Source of the DNA: Polynucleobacter sp. 73C-SIWE
Lineage (GTDB): Bacteria > Pseudomonadota > Gammaproteobacteria > Burkholderiales > Burkholderiaceae
Direction of reading: 5' to 3'
NCBI RefSeq assembly: GCF_018882465.1
Contig: NZ_JACVOK010000001.1
Location: 620,001-684,000, forward strand
Length of the DNA: 64,000 nucleotides
Shown here: piece by piece, positions 7,906 through 18,555 of the stretch
How the letters are laid out: each line of letters starts with the position of its first letter
Position numbering within the stretch: position 1 is the stretch's first letter
The notes under the pieces: model-generated
Seen by the model: the letters and a program-made list of their open reading frames with translations, nothing else
Told to the model about the DNA's origin: nothing
The model's database searches: none
Position numbers and translations under genes: made by a program

Positions 7906-9057
7906 TTAACTTTGTACCAGTCGGCGATGGCGATGAATGCTCATCAATATGCCCGCACCAAATCCAAGGGTAACTAAAGCAGTCCCACCATAACTAATAA
8001 ATGGCAGGGGCACTCCAACAACGGGAAGTAGGCCGCTGACCATGCCAATGTTCACAAATGCATAGGTAAAGAAAATGAGTGTTACCGCTGCGCCTAATAA
8101 GCGGGTAAACAAGTTTGGCGCACTCGCTGAGATTGCCAAGCCTCTTTTGATCAGGGCAAAGAAAAGTCCAATCAATATCAGATTACCAAGCAAACCAAAC
8201 TCTTCTGAAAAGACTGCAAATACAAAGTCAGTATGCTTTTCTGGAATGAATTCCAAATGCGCTTGTGTTCCCTGAAACCAACCCTTGCCAAAAAATCCGC
8301 CCGAGCCAATAGCAATCATGGATTGAATTGTGTGAAAACCTTTTCCAAGCGGATCGCTACTGGGGTCTAGCAAAGTGCAAACACGATGTTTTTGATAGTT
8401 GTGTACAAACGGCCATGCAACATCGTGTGCGCAAATTGTGCTGCCAAAAATAATGATCAGCAGAATGCCTACAACACCAATCCCCACAAAAGGCAAAATC
8501 CACTTCCATGGTAGCCCCGCCAAAATAATCACATATAAGCCAGCTGCAAATACTAGAAGAGCCGTACCTAAGTCGGGTTGACGTGCAATCAGAAAAACCG
8601 GAATCACTAGAATGATTCCCGCTACAGCATAGTCCCAACCTTTCTGAATCCCCTCACGCTTTTGAAAGTACCACGCTAACATGAGGGGCATTGCAATCTT
8701 CATAAGCTCGGAGGGTTGAATAACGATGCCAATATTTAACCAGCGACGTGCACCTTTTTTGATTAGGCCAAATACAGCTACTGCAATCAGTAATGCAATA
8801 CCAAATCCATAAACCCAAACAGCGCCCGTCTCTAACCATTTCGGTGGTATGCGAGAAACAATCCACATCACCAAGAATGACAGTGCAAGATTGCGTAACT
8901 CATCAGCGATTTGGACAGGTGTATTTTGACTTGCAGATAAAAAAGTAAAAAAGCCGATGGCTGCTAAGCCAAGTAGAATTAGGCCTAGCTGGCGATCTAG
9001 TCCAGAAAAGATACTAAAGAAAAAACTTTTAATTTTGATTAAGGGGCTCTTTTCCAT
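7906..9057 (-). CDS. rodA: Rod shape-determining peptidoglycan glycosyltransferase RodA
   Basis: RodA is the SEDS-family glycosyltransferase that polymerises lipid II together with PBP2 during cell elongation. The 383-residue protein is highly hydrophobic with about ten membrane spans. It carries the SEDS signatures RWLNIG near residue 105, the central ARQPDLGTALL with its catalytic-loop Asp, the stretch FAVFSEEFGLLGN and the C-terminal GVPLPFISYGGTALVTL. It begins inside the 3' end of mrdA (19-base overlap), so the two partner enzymes are translationally coupled. It is the last gene of the mre operon and ends at the shared terminator. Confidence 0.95.
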   Translation of the reverse strand: MEKSPLIKIKSFFFSIFSGLDRQLGLILLGLAAIGFFTFLSASQNTPVQIADELRNLALSFLVMWIVSRIPPKWLETGAVWVYGFGIALLIAVAVFGLIKKGARRWLNIGIVIQPSELMKIAMPLMLAWYFQKREGIQKGWDYAVAGIILVIPVFLIARQPDLGTALLVFAAGLYVIILAGLPWKWILPFVGIGVVGILLIIIFGSTICAHDVAWPFVHNYQKHRVCTLLDPSSDPLGKGFHTIQSMIAIGSGGFFGKGWFQGTQAHLEFIPEKHTDFVFAVFSEEFGLLGNLILIGLFFALIKRGLAISASAPNLFTRLLGAAVTLIFFTYAFVNIGMVSGLLPVVGVPLPFISYGGTALVTLGFGAGILMSIHRHRRLVQS

Positions 9058-10946
9058 TCAGGAATCTCCTTAGGCCACTTGCCCTCAATGTAGTAGTCCA
9101 ACGCTCTTCGTGCTATTGGCGCTGCATATTGAGCGCCAAAGCCCGCATTCTCGACCACCATTGCAATCACGATGGTGGGTTTGTCTGCTGGAGCAAATGC
9201 AATATATAAAGCATGATCTCGCAAGAACTCGGCTGTAGAGCTGTGTTTATATTCTTTCGAATTTAAGCTAAAGACTTGCGCAGTACCAGTCTTACCCCCA
9301 GCAACGTATCCAGCACCCTTAAAAGCTGCTGTAGATGTTCCAGAAACATTTACCTCAACCATTGCTTTTTTGATGAACTCAATATTTTCTGGTTTCAGGT
9401 CAATGCGATAGCTTTCTTTTGGCGTAGTTAGCACTCTATTGCGAGTAAAAGGATCTTCAATGGCTTTTACCAAGTGGGGCTTCATCACAATGCCGTTATT
9501 CGCTATGTTTGCCATTCCGTGTGCCAATTGCAAAATAGTGAAAGCGTTATAACCTTGGCCAATGCCCAATGAAATCGTTTCACCTTCGTACCATTTTTGC
9601 TGCTCAGGCTTCTTGAAGGTATTTTTCTTCCATTCTGTTGACGGTAGTACGCCTCTGGATTCGCCTTGTAAATCAATGCCAGTGATTTGTCCAAAGCCAA
9701 AGGGCTTCATAAAGTCATGCATCATGTTGACGCCCATATCGCGAGCAAGCAGGTAGTAATATGTGTCACAAGAGTCAACGATTGACTTTTGCATGTCAAC
9801 AATACCGTGACCACCTTTTTTATCATCCCGGAAGGTGTGATTACCAAACTCAAAATAACCTGGATCAGAAATTGTTTGAGAAGGTGTACGCTTTTGAAGC
9901 TCTAGTGCAGCAAGCGCCATAAAAGGTTTATAGGTTGATCCCGGTGGATAAATGCCTTTGAGTGGTCTGTTATAGAGTGGCTTTTGTGGCGATTCATTCA
10001 ATTCTTTCCACGTCACTGAATCAATGCCTTCAACAAAGTCATTTGGGTTGAAGTTGGGTTTCGATACGAATGCCAAGATGTCACCAGTCTCTGGCTCGAT
10101 CGCAACAAATGCCCCGCGAAAATTACCATAGAGTTGCTCAACTAGATATTGCAATTTGATATCAACAGAGAGCACTACATTTTTACCGGGGACGGAAGGT
10201 GAGCTAGAGAGAGTGCGTACAGGTTTTCCGCCGGCAGTAATTTCTACTTGATCGTAGCCTGGCACACCGCGTAATACACTTTCATAACTTTGCTCTAAAC
10301 CAATCTTGCCAACGTATTGAATACCAGGCAAAAAAGAGGCCTGCAAAGCCTCGGGATCGTTACTTTTGGCGCCCTCGATTTCAGTCTGCATGCGCTCCTT
10401 ATCCTTTTGGGAAACGCGACCAATGTAGCCAATCAGATGGGAGGCTAGCTCGTTGTAGGGATACTCCCGAAAGCTTCTAGCGCGGATTTCTACCCCAGGA
10501 AACCGGTAGCGATTAGCCATAAAACGGGCTGTTTCGGCCTCATTGAGCATCGAGCGCAAGGGAAACGTACCCATATTTCTGGAATCCTCTAGGGAGCGCT
10601 TGAAATTGCGGCGATCTCTGGGTGAAATATCAATAATCTCGGAAAGTTCATTGATGAGCTGATCAACATTGCCTTTCACTTCTTCGGCATTTACATCTAG
10701 GGTGAGTGCAGAGTAGTTTCTGCCAATCACGATGCCATTGCGGTCAATCAGAAGACCGCGATTTGCTGGTGCCGGGACTAGCGCTATTCGATTGCTTTCT
10801 GCGAGTAGGGCATATTTGCCATGACTAACAAGTTGAAGCCAGACTAGGCGAGTCACCAAAAGCAAGAAACAAAAAGTGACGAACAAGGTCGCAATATGGA
10901 TGCGCTCTTGAAATGAGTCGAGGTCAGGCTTTTTAAAAGAAACCAT
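9039..10946 (-). CDS. mrdA: Penicillin-binding protein 2 (elongasome transpeptidase)
   Basis: PBP2 cross-links peptidoglycan in the elongasome, paired with RodA. The 635-residue protein has a short cytosolic tail, one membrane anchor (about residues 17-40), the non-penicillin-binding dimerisation domain, and the transpeptidase domain with the acyl-serine motif STYK (337-340, S337), an S-x-N-like SCD in SIVDSCDTYYY and the KTGT motif in GGKTGTAQ. The length fits E. coli PBP2 (633). It follows mreD with 8 bases between and overlaps rodA, which is the classic mre-mrd arrangement of Burkholderiales. Confidence 0.95.
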   Translation of the reverse strand: MVSFKKPDLDSFQERIHIATLFVTFCFLLLVTRLVWLQLVSHGKYALLAESNRIALVPAPANRGLLIDRNGIVIGRNYSALTLDVNAEEVKGNVDQLINELSEIIDISPRDRRNFKRSLEDSRNMGTFPLRSMLNEAETARFMANRYRFPGVEIRARSFREYPYNELASHLIGYIGRVSQKDKERMQTEIEGAKSNDPEALQASFLPGIQYVGKIGLEQSYESVLRGVPGYDQVEITAGGKPVRTLSSSPSVPGKNVVLSVDIKLQYLVEQLYGNFRGAFVAIEPETGDILAFVSKPNFNPNDFVEGIDSVTWKELNESPQKPLYNRPLKGIYPPGSTYKPFMALAALELQKRTPSQTISDPGYFEFGNHTFRDDKKGGHGIVDMQKSIVDSCDTYYYLLARDMGVNMMHDFMKPFGFGQITGIDLQGESRGVLPSTEWKKNTFKKPEQQKWYEGETISLGIGQGYNAFTILQLAHGMANIANNGIVMKPHLVKAIEDPFTRNRVLTTPKESYRIDLKPENIEFIKKAMVEVNVSGTSTAAFKGAGYVAGGKTGTAQVFSLNSKEYKHSSTAEFLRDHALYIAFAPADKPTIVIAMVVENAGFGAQYAAPIARRALDYYIEGKWPKEIPEWKRAP

Positions 10947-10954
10947 GCAGCTTC

Positions 10955-11479
10955 TTAGAGTGGGCGATTGTGATCGACGTCAATTGGGCGACGTTGAGGC
11001 GCCAACAGTACGCGAGTTGCTAGCGGCCAAAGCATTGCCTCAATGATGGCTTGGATGGCGCCGGTTAGGGCCCACCAATAGAGCTCTCCGCTGAGTAGCC
11101 AATGAACTAATACTGGAAATAAAGACACAAGCAAAAAGATCGGCAAGAGGTGCAAGGCTTGAGATAGAACGGTAAGCGCCACAATGCGTCGGTGCCAAGA
11201 GATTGCTAGGTATGCCACTACTGAATAGCTAAATGCGTGTAGACCTAAAAGATCAGAGTTATGGACGTCCATCATGAGTCCGAGTATGAAAGCCCAGATG
11301 ACACTCACGTAGCGATGCTGATGAATATTCCAAAACACAATACAAAGAATTAACCAGTCCGGTACCCAGCCATAGTTTCCGATTGGCAAGAGATTTAATA
11401 ACAGCGCACAAAATAGACTGAAATAAATGAAGACCGGATTCACCGGACGCAATATATAGCCGCTCTGGAAATCAATCAT
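10955..11479 (-). CDS. mreD: Rod shape-determining protein MreD
   Basis: MreD is a small integral membrane protein of the elongasome. The 174-residue sequence is almost entirely hydrophobic with about five to six predicted spans, and contains the family-typical text VPDWLILCIVFWNIHQH and FILGLMMDVHNSDLLGLHAFSYS. It overlaps the mreC stop codon in an ATGA arrangement (the ATG at 11477-11479), so coupling is expected. Its position between mreC and mrdA settles the assignment, as the family is divergent in sequence. Confidence 0.92.
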   Translation of the reverse strand: MIDFQSGYILRPVNPVFIYFSLFCALLLNLLPIGNYGWVPDWLILCIVFWNIHQHRYVSVIWAFILGLMMDVHNSDLLGLHAFSYSVVAYLAISWHRRIVALTVLSQALHLLPIFLLVSLFPVLVHWLLSGELYWWALTGAIQAIIEAMLWPLATRVLLAPQRRPIDVDHNRPL

Positions 11480-12411
11480 TGCATTCCTCGCGCGCGAGTT
11501 TGGCGTCTACCAGGGGTATTTGTTAAAGGCGCGCCATTACTAGATTTGTTAGTAATCGTTGGTGCCTTTGCATCAAACTGTGGATCGTATAAAAAAGCCA
11601 AGGCTTGGCGATAGCGATTCACTGCTGCAACTGGTACGCAAAATACATTGGAAGAATTCTTATCGGCGTTGCGCTCAATTTTGCTAATAACAGCCACTGC
11701 AAATCCTGGTGGGTATACGCCATCAATACCGGAGGTAATCAAAATATCCCCAACCTCTAAATCGCTGGCTACTGGTAAGTAGCGTAGCTCCAGGGGGTTG
11801 CCTCGTCCAGCTCCAAAAACGGCAGCACGCAAGCCATTACGGGCAACCTGGACCGGAACCGCAAAGTCACGATCCTCCAGCAGGGAAACCTCAGCAGAGC
11901 GTTCATACAGGCGGACAACCTGGCCCAATATCCCAGAATCATTAGCGATTGGATTGCCCAGCTTGAGGCCATCATTGCTACCACGATTAATCACAATGCG
12001 CTGTGAAATCGGATTGGGAGGATTAAAGAGAATCTCGACAGGCAATGTTTTGAATGGCACCTGTTTTTGCAGCGCCATTAAATCACGCAAATTTTGATTT
12101 TCTACCATCAAAAATTCAGACTGATTTGCTAACAGGGAGAGTTCTGCTTGCCGCACCTTCATCGTTTGGTTTTCTTGATCAAGCGTGGACCGAGTCGTGA
12201 AATATTCCGATCCTGCTTCAAAAAAATTCCGTGGCGCCATCATCACATATTCAAGAGGACGCAAAACCCAATTGATGTTGTTACGAATTGGATCGAGTGC
12301 TTTAAAACGAAAATCGATCAGCATCAGAGAGATGCTGATCGACAGACAGACAATCAGTTTGAGTAAGGCCGGAATGCCCTGTCTGAAAAGTGGTGGAGCG
12401 CTATGTTGCAA
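11476..12411 (-). CDS. mreC: Rod shape-determining protein MreC
   Basis: MreC is a bitopic periplasmic scaffold that links MreB to PBP2/RodA. The 311-residue protein has a cytosolic tail, one membrane span (about residues 15-33), a coiled-coil region around residues 75-115 (LDQENQTMKVRQAELSLLANQ-type heptads) and the beta-barrel domains with NRGSNDGLKLGNPI and GILGQVV. The C-terminus is low-complexity. The only possible start is a TTG at 12411 with AGGGA unusually close before it; the frame upstream offers no ATG or GTG. Translation probably relies on coupling to mreB, 24 bases upstream. Confidence 0.92.
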   Translation of the reverse strand: MQHSAPPLFRQGIPALLKLIVCLSISISLMLIDFRFKALDPIRNNINWVLRPLEYVMMAPRNFFEAGSEYFTTRSTLDQENQTMKVRQAELSLLANQSEFLMVENQNLRDLMALQKQVPFKTLPVEILFNPPNPISQRIVINRGSNDGLKLGNPIANDSGILGQVVRLYERSAEVSLLEDRDFAVPVQVARNGLRAAVFGAGRGNPLELRYLPVASDLEVGDILITSGIDGVYPPGFAVAVISKIERNADKNSSNVFCVPVAAVNRYRQALAFLYDPQFDAKAPTITNKSSNGAPLTNTPGRRQTRARGMQ

Positions 12412-12435
12412 TTCCCTGATCGACGTGTATGTCGC

Positions 12436-13503
<1,068 letters not shown>

Positions 13504-13541
13504 TTAATAAAAAATATATAGGAATGATACTCTAGCGCCCC

Positions 13542-13835
13542 ATGAATCTTGATGATGTCCAGCGCATTGCGCACCTTTCTAGGCTTGAGTTAAATCAGGC
13601 AGAAGCCGAGGCTGTTTTGCCTCAATTACAGGCTATTTTTTCTCTGGTTGAGGAAATGCAGGCTGTTGATACCACTGGGTTAGAGCCACTTGCTCACCCT
13701 ATCCTATTTCTACGTGATTTAGCTCAGCCCATGCGCGTTGACCAAGTGAGTGAGTCCGATCACCGCACTGAGAACATGCAGTCTGCTCCAGCTCAACAGG
13801 ATGGTTACTTCCTGGTACCGAGGGTGATTGAATGA
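13542..13835 (+). CDS. gatC: Asp/Glu-tRNA amidotransferase subunit C
   Basis: GatC is the small structural subunit of GatCAB, which converts misacylated Asp-tRNA(Asn) and/or Glu-tRNA(Gln) to the amidated forms. The 97-residue sequence shows the standard start [12 protein letters not shown], the helix [26 protein letters not shown] and the C-terminal [11 protein letters not shown]. Its last codons overlap the gatA start (ATGA, 13832-13835), which points to coupled expression of the subunits. The shared gap to mreB contains an AT-rich region with a TTGTTA at 13501-13506 and GATACT at 13526-13531, a weak promoter candidate. Confidence 0.95.
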   Translation: MNLDDVQRIAHLSRLELNQAEAEAVLPQLQAIFSLVEEMQAVDTTGLEPLAHPILFLRDLAQPMRVDQVSESDHRTENMQSAPAQQDGYFLVPRVIE

Positions 13836-15349
13836 GTTGGCACAACGCTCCCATCATGCTTATGGCAAAAGCCCTAGCTGCTAAGGAGGTCTCTAGCGCT
13901 GAATTAACCCGGTACTTTTTAGAGCGTATTGAGGCTGGAAAGCAGTGGAATGCATATCTTGATGTGAATGCTCACTTAAGCTTAGAGCAAGCATCTATGG
14001 CAGATAAATTAATTTCCGCTGGTAAAGCTGGCAAATTGACCGGCATTCCAGTTGCCCATAAGGACGTCTTCGTTACCCGCGGTTGGAAGTCGACTGCTGC
14101 CTCCAAAATCTTGGCTGGATATCAGAGTCCTTTCGATGCAACGGTTGTCTCCAATTTGGGGATTCCAGATGAAAACAATCCCCATGGTGCGGGCATGGTA
14201 TGCCTTGGTAAGACCAATATGGATGAATTTGCCATGGGCTCTTCTAATGAAAACTCTGCCTATGGCCCAGTATTAAATCCCTGGAATGCTTCTTATGTGG
14301 CCGGCGGCTCTTCTGGTGGTTCTGCTGCTGCAGTTGCTGCCGGCTTAGCCCCGATTGCCACCGGCACTGATACTGGCGGCTCAATTCGCCAGCCAGCGGC
14401 ATTTTGTGGCCTAACCGGAATTAAGCCCAGCTATGGACGCGTATCGCGTTACGGCATGATCGCTTACGCCTCCTCACTTGATCAAGCTGGCCCCATGGGT
14501 AAATCAGCAGAGGACTGCGCTTTAGTTCTCTCCGCAATGTCATCACATGATCAGCGTGACTCAACTTCTCTTGCGGACTCCGGTGAGGACTATGGTCGCT
14601 ATCTCAATCAGGGTTGGCAAGAAGGCGGCAAAAATCCCGCTAAACCATTAGAAGGATTGCGTATTGGTTTGCCTAAAGAATTTTTTGCTGACGGTTTAGC
14701 AAGTGATGTTGCTAAGTCGGTCAATGAGGCAGCAAAGACTTTAGAAGGATTAGGTGCGCGGTTGGTTGAAGTGAGCTTACCCAAAACCAAGTTATCTATT
14801 CCGGTCTATTACGTATTGGCGCCAGCGGAAGCCTCGAGCAACTTGAGTCGCTTTGATGGTGTACGTTATGGCCATCGTGCTAGTGAGTACAAAGATTTGG
14901 GCGACATGTATCAGAAGTCGCGCACTGAAGGTTTTGGTGCTGAAGTAAGGCGTCGTATTTTGATTGGCACCTATGTCTTGTGTCACGGCTACTACGATGC
15001 TTACTATTTGCAGGCACAAAAAATTCGTCGCATTATTGCAGCGGATTTTCAAGCGGCTTTTAAAGAGTGTGATGTCATTCTAGGGCCTGTTGCGCCTGAT
15101 GTGGCGTGGCGTCTGGGGGAGAAGTCAAAAGACCCAGTTCAAATGTATTTGGAAGATATTTATACGCTTTCAACTAATTTAGCAGGCTTGCCAGCAATGA
15201 GCGCACCGTGTGGATTTAATACAAATAATTTACCAATCGGTATGCAACTAATCGGTAATTACTTTTCTGAGGCGCGCTTATTGCAAGTAGCACACCAATA
15301 TCAGCAAGCTACCGATTGGCATTTGCGCCAAGCTAGTGGGGTGGCATGA
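13832..15349 (+). CDS. gatA: Asp/Glu-tRNA amidotransferase subunit A (amidase)
   Basis: GatA releases ammonia from glutamine and passes it to GatB. The 505-residue protein belongs to the amidase-signature family; the Ser-cisSer-Lys triad is visible as K77 in VAHKD, the GGSSGGS motif (158-164) and S184 in [10 protein letters not shown]. The C-terminal part contains [17 protein letters not shown] and [14 protein letters not shown] text. It overlaps gatC by four bases and gatB by four bases, so the three subunits are made from one message. The length is a little longer than the typical 480-490 residues because of a small insertion around [11 protein letters not shown]. Confidence 0.96.
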   Translation: MSWHNAPIMLMAKALAAKEVSSAELTRYFLERIEAGKQWNAYLDVNAHLSLEQASMADKLISAGKAGKLTGIPVAHKDVFVTRGWKSTAASKILAGYQSPFDATVVSNLGIPDENNPHGAGMVCLGKTNMDEFAMGSSNENSAYGPVLNPWNASYVAGGSSGGSAAAVAAGLAPIATGTDTGGSIRQPAAFCGLTGIKPSYGRVSRYGMIAYASSLDQAGPMGKSAEDCALVLSAMSSHDQRDSTSLADSGEDYGRYLNQGWQEGGKNPAKPLEGLRIGLPKEFFADGLASDVAKSVNEAAKTLEGLGARLVEVSLPKTKLSIPVYYVLAPAEASSNLSRFDGVRYGHRASEYKDLGDMYQKSRTEGFGAEVRRRILIGTYVLCHGYYDAYYLQAQKIRRIIAADFQAAFKECDVILGPVAPDVAWRLGEKSKDPVQMYLEDIYTLSTNLAGLPAMSAPCGFNTNNLPIGMQLIGNYFSEARLLQVAHQYQQATDWHLRQASGVA

Positions 15350-16818
15350 TGCAATGGGAAGTCGTCATTGGTCTTGAGACCCACGCACAGCTACAAACCC
15401 AATCCAAAATATTTAGTGGTGCCAGCACGCGCTTTGGTGCAGAACCCAACACTCAAGCATGTGCAGTGGATTTAGCTTTACCCGGTGTATTACCAGTACT
15501 TAATCGCCAAGCAGTTGAACATGCGATTCGTTTTGGATTGGCAGTGGGAGCGAAGATTTCACCGGCAAGTATTTTTGCGCGCAAGAATTATTTCTATCCA
15601 GACCTCCCTAAGGGCTATCAAATCAGCCAAATGGAGATTCCAGTGGTTGTTGGCGGATCTCTAGAAATTCTGGTGGGCGAGGAAGTAAAAGTGGTTGAAT
15701 TAACTCGCGCCCATATGGAAGAGGATGCCGGTAAATCTGTTCATGAGGAAGGCTTTATTGGCCCTCATGGCGAATCCTCCAGTGGCATCGACTTAAATCG
15801 TGCTGGCACTCCACTTTTAGAGATTGTTACAGAGCCGGTTATGCGTAGCGCTGCGGAGGCGGTGGCTTATGCAAAAGCCTTGCATACCCTTGTAGTGTGG
15901 TTGGGGGTGTGCGACGGCAATATGCAAGAAGGCTCTTTCCGTTGCGATGCCAACGTATCTGTTCGCCCTATGGGGCAAAAAGAATTTGGGACGCGTTGTG
16001 AGATTAAGAACTTAAATTCTTTCCGCTTCTTGGAAGAGGCGATTCAATATGAAGTGCGTCGTCAAATTGAATTAATCGAAGATGGCGGTACCGTTGTTCA
16101 AGAGACTCGCCTCTATGATCCGGATCGCGGTGAAACACGCAGTATGCGTAGCAAAGAGGATGCGAACGACTATCGCTATTTCCCAGATCCTGATTTATTG
16201 CCGGTCGTGATTGATGATGCGTGGATTGCCGAAGTGCGCACTAGGATGCCGGCCCTCCCTGCGCAATTACGTGGGCAATGGCAGGCGGATTATGGCTTGA
16301 GTGCTTATGACACGCAATTACTGACACAAGACCGCGATACTGCAAAAGTATTCGAAGAGCTGCTAACCATAGTCGGCAAACCCCTGGCTAAAGCAGCTGC
16401 AAACTTGATTGCTGGTGAATTTGCTTCCTCTTTAAATCGTGCCGGCATTGCAACCGCTGATGCACCTCTTAAGGCAGAACATTTGGCCCCATTACTCACT
16501 CGCGTGGCAGACGGCACTATCTCCAATAAGATCGCTAAGGATATCTTTGCAATTTTGTGGGATGAGGCTATTGCCGGTAAGGCAATGAGTACTGTTGATC
16601 AAGTCATTGACGCTAAAGGGCTCAAGCAAATTAGCGATAGCGGCGCTATTGAGGTAATCATTGATCAAGTCCTGGCGGCCAATCAGAAATCGGTTGAAGA
16701 GTTCCGCTCTGGTAAAGAAAAAGCATTCAATGCCCTTGTTGGTCAGATTATGAAGGCTTCTCAAGGCAAGGCGAATCCTGGCCAAGTAAATGAACTCCTG
16801 CGAAAAAAACTAAGTTAA
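15346..16818 (+). CDS. gatB: Asp/Glu-tRNA amidotransferase subunit B
   Basis: GatB is the kinase/transamidase subunit: it phosphorylates the misacylated aminoacyl group and amidates it with ammonia from GatA. The 490-residue protein begins [22 protein letters not shown], carries the Mg/ATP-site stretch [17 protein letters not shown], and ends with a tRNA-binding YqeY-like helical domain ([15 protein letters not shown]). Start ATG at 15346 overlaps the gatA stop; the next codon is also ATG. It is followed at 11 bases by the DUF484 gene. Confidence 0.96.
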   Translation: MMQWEVVIGLETHAQLQTQSKIFSGASTRFGAEPNTQACAVDLALPGVLPVLNRQAVEHAIRFGLAVGAKISPASIFARKNYFYPDLPKGYQISQMEIPVVVGGSLEILVGEEVKVVELTRAHMEEDAGKSVHEEGFIGPHGESSSGIDLNRAGTPLLEIVTEPVMRSAAEAVAYAKALHTLVVWLGVCDGNMQEGSFRCDANVSVRPMGQKEFGTRCEIKNLNSFRFLEEAIQYEVRRQIELIEDGGTVVQETRLYDPDRGETRSMRSKEDANDYRYFPDPDLLPVVIDDAWIAEVRTRMPALPAQLRGQWQADYGLSAYDTQLLTQDRDTAKVFEELLTIVGKPLAKAAANLIAGEFASSLNRAGIATADAPLKAEHLAPLLTRVADGTISNKIAKDIFAILWDEAIAGKAMSTVDQVIDAKGLKQISDSGAIEVIIDQVLAANQKSVEEFRSGKEKAFNALVGQIMKASQGKANPGQVNELLRKKLS

Positions 16819-16829
16819 GAAAGAAATTC

Positions 16830-17504
16830 ATGAGCGCAATAGATCCAAAGCAGGCAGAACAAGAAGAGTTAGTTGCTGAGTGGTTGAGAGCTACCCCTGG
16901 CTTCTTCGATCGCTATGCGGATCTCTTTAATGAGATTCGCATTAAACATCCACATGAAGATCGTGCGATCTCATTGCAAGAGCGTCAGATGACAGTATTG
17001 CGCACTCAAAATCAAGAGCTCAATCGTCGCCTAAGCGAGATGCTGCACTTTGGTAGCCGTAACGATAAGACTCAACAAAGCTTGGTTGCTTGGTTGCTGC
17101 GCTTAATGAAAGCCAACAATAAAGCCGATGCTGAGGGAGCAATTACTTCTGGATTAGCTGAGGTATTTGAGGTTGAGTCTGCGCAATTATTGTCACCAAA
17201 TTCTGCGTTTGGCCCATGGGTAGATACACCGCTCTGCGGGTCAGCTAAAGAATTAGCTGTTGCTAGTGTTGCTTTATTGGCGAGTCAAACTACCATTAAT
17301 CCAGGCTGGCAAAGCATGGTTGCTATTGGTCTACCGCTAGGTAAGAGCATTGGTGCCATCCAATCACCAGCAGTGCTGCTCTTAGCGAGCAAGGATGAAA
17401 TGCGTTTCACCGCAGATATGGGAGCTTTCTATTTGCGCCAGATTGCCGAACTAACTGCTGCAGCTCTGGATCGTATCCAGGCTTATGAAATTACAAGCGA
17501 CTGA
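16830..17504 (+). CDS. DUF484 family protein (GAF-like fold)
   Basis: A 224-residue cytosolic protein of the DUF484 family, function unknown. The family pattern is visible: an N-terminal VAEWLRATPGFFDRYADLFNEI, the H-x-x-x-RAISLQERQ motif, a coiled-coil connector (VLRTQNQELNRRLSEML) and a GAF-like C-terminal domain. In proteobacteria this gene regularly sits directly upstream of xerC, as it does here with a 20-base overlap, so a role linked to chromosome resolution has been suggested by context only. Confidence 0.85.
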   Translation: MSAIDPKQAEQEELVAEWLRATPGFFDRYADLFNEIRIKHPHEDRAISLQERQMTVLRTQNQELNRRLSEMLHFGSRNDKTQQSLVAWLLRLMKANNKADAEGAITSGLAEVFEVESAQLLSPNSAFGPWVDTPLCGSAKELAVASVALLASQTTINPGWQSMVAIGLPLGKSIGAIQSPAVLLLASKDEMRFTADMGAFYLRQIAELTAAALDRIQAYEITSD

Positions 17505-18486
17505 TCTTCATCCGCTCATGCAGGAGTATTTGCATGAGTTGCACGTATTGCGCCAACTATCGCCGCATACCCTAAAGGCGTATGGAATGGATCTGAGTGA
17601 TCTCCAAAATTTTGCTCTTGAAGATTCGATTGATTTACTAAAAGTTAGTAACGGTCATGTGCGTCGTTGGGCTGGTCGTTTACATTCCAAAGGTAAGTCA
17701 TCTAGAAGTATTGCCAGAGCACTTTCAGCATGGCGTGGTTGGTATGACTGGCTAACAGAAAAGGATGCCAGGCGAGATGCGCGTGCTGGTAAGGTAACCA
17801 GTAATTTAGTGGCCAATCCAGTAGATGATGTGAAGGCCCCTAAGCGCTTAAAGTCGCTGCCTAAGGCCTTGTCAGTCGAGCAGGCACTTTCCTTGGTCAA
17901 TCAAGCGGTCAAAGAGGCGGAAGAGAAAAAGGATTTGGAATCGATTCGGGATGCAGCTATTATTGATTTGCTGTATTCCTCGGGCTTACGTCTTTCAGAG
18001 TTACTGGGTATTGATGTGATGCAAAGTAAGGATCGTCAAAATGAATCAGCTGGGTGGTTGGATTGGGATGCTGCAGAAGTGACGGTCTTAGGCAAGGGAG
18101 GCAAGCGGCGCTCGGTGCCCGTTGGCAAACCCGCAATGCAGTCGTTGAATGTGTGGCGACAGATCCGAGATACCAGTAGTTTTGCTGAGCATTCGAATGC
18201 CCTTTTTCTGTCGGCAACTGGAAAACGCTTATCACCCCGTACTGTCCAAGCCCACCTTCGTACTTTAGCAATGCGCGCTGGCTTGCCTACTCATGTGCAC
18301 CCTCACATGATGCGTCACAGCTTTGCTAGCCATGTTTTGCAATCCTCACAGGACCTTAGAGCCGTGCAAGAGATGTTGGGGCATGCCAGCATTGCCAGCA
18401 CTCAGATTTATACCTCTTTAGATTTTCAGCACCTCGCTCAGGCATACGATAAAGCGCATCCGCGCGCAAAGGCTGGTAAAGGCTGA
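17485..18486 (+). CDS. xerC: Tyrosine recombinase XerC
   Basis: XerC with XerD resolves chromosome dimers at dif during FtsK-driven segregation. The 333-residue protein has an N-terminal SAM-like core-binding domain (residues ~10-115) and the catalytic domain with R169 in SSGLRLSELL, K204 in the GKGGKRR turn, H274 and R277 in HPHMMRHSF, H300 in MLGHASI and the nucleophile Y309 in QIYTSLD. It is longer than E. coli XerC (298), the excess being a loop around residues 85-115 (EKDARRDARAGKV) and one around 180-195. It overlaps DUF484 by 20 bases. No dif-like site was recognised in the window. Confidence 0.93.
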   Translation: MKLQATDLHPLMQEYLHELHVLRQLSPHTLKAYGMDLSDLQNFALEDSIDLLKVSNGHVRRWAGRLHSKGKSSRSIARALSAWRGWYDWLTEKDARRDARAGKVTSNLVANPVDDVKAPKRLKSLPKALSVEQALSLVNQAVKEAEEKKDLESIRDAAIIDLLYSSGLRLSELLGIDVMQSKDRQNESAGWLDWDAAEVTVLGKGGKRRSVPVGKPAMQSLNVWRQIRDTSSFAEHSNALFLSATGKRLSPRTVQAHLRTLAMRAGLPTHVHPHMMRHSFASHVLQSSQDLRAVQEMLGHASIASTQIYTSLDFQHLAQAYDKAHPRAKAGKG

Positions 18487-18501
18487 GGAACTCGGTAAGA
18501 T

Positions 18502-18534
18502 AGTGGGTTTCCCACTTTGGGAACGCATGCGTTC
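18502..18534. promoter_or_regulatory. Paired inverted repeats in front of the zinc GTPase gene
   Basis: Two inverted repeats lie back to back in the 69-base gap between xerC and the GTPase gene: AGTGGG/CCCACT around TTT (18502-18516) and a perfect 14-base palindrome GAACGCATGCGTTC (18521-18534). The second ends 21 bases before the GTPase ATG. They could be an operator for the GTPase gene or a weak xerC terminator; there is no T-run after either, which argues against a normal intrinsic terminator. I do not recognise either half as a known Zur box. Confidence 0.4.
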
Positions 18535-18555
18535 TAGATTTTGATTGGATCATTC

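Noticed and set aside
18502..18516. AGTGGG/CCCACT hairpin as the xerC terminator
   Set aside because: Only six base pairs and no following T-run. Kept as part of a possible operator instead.
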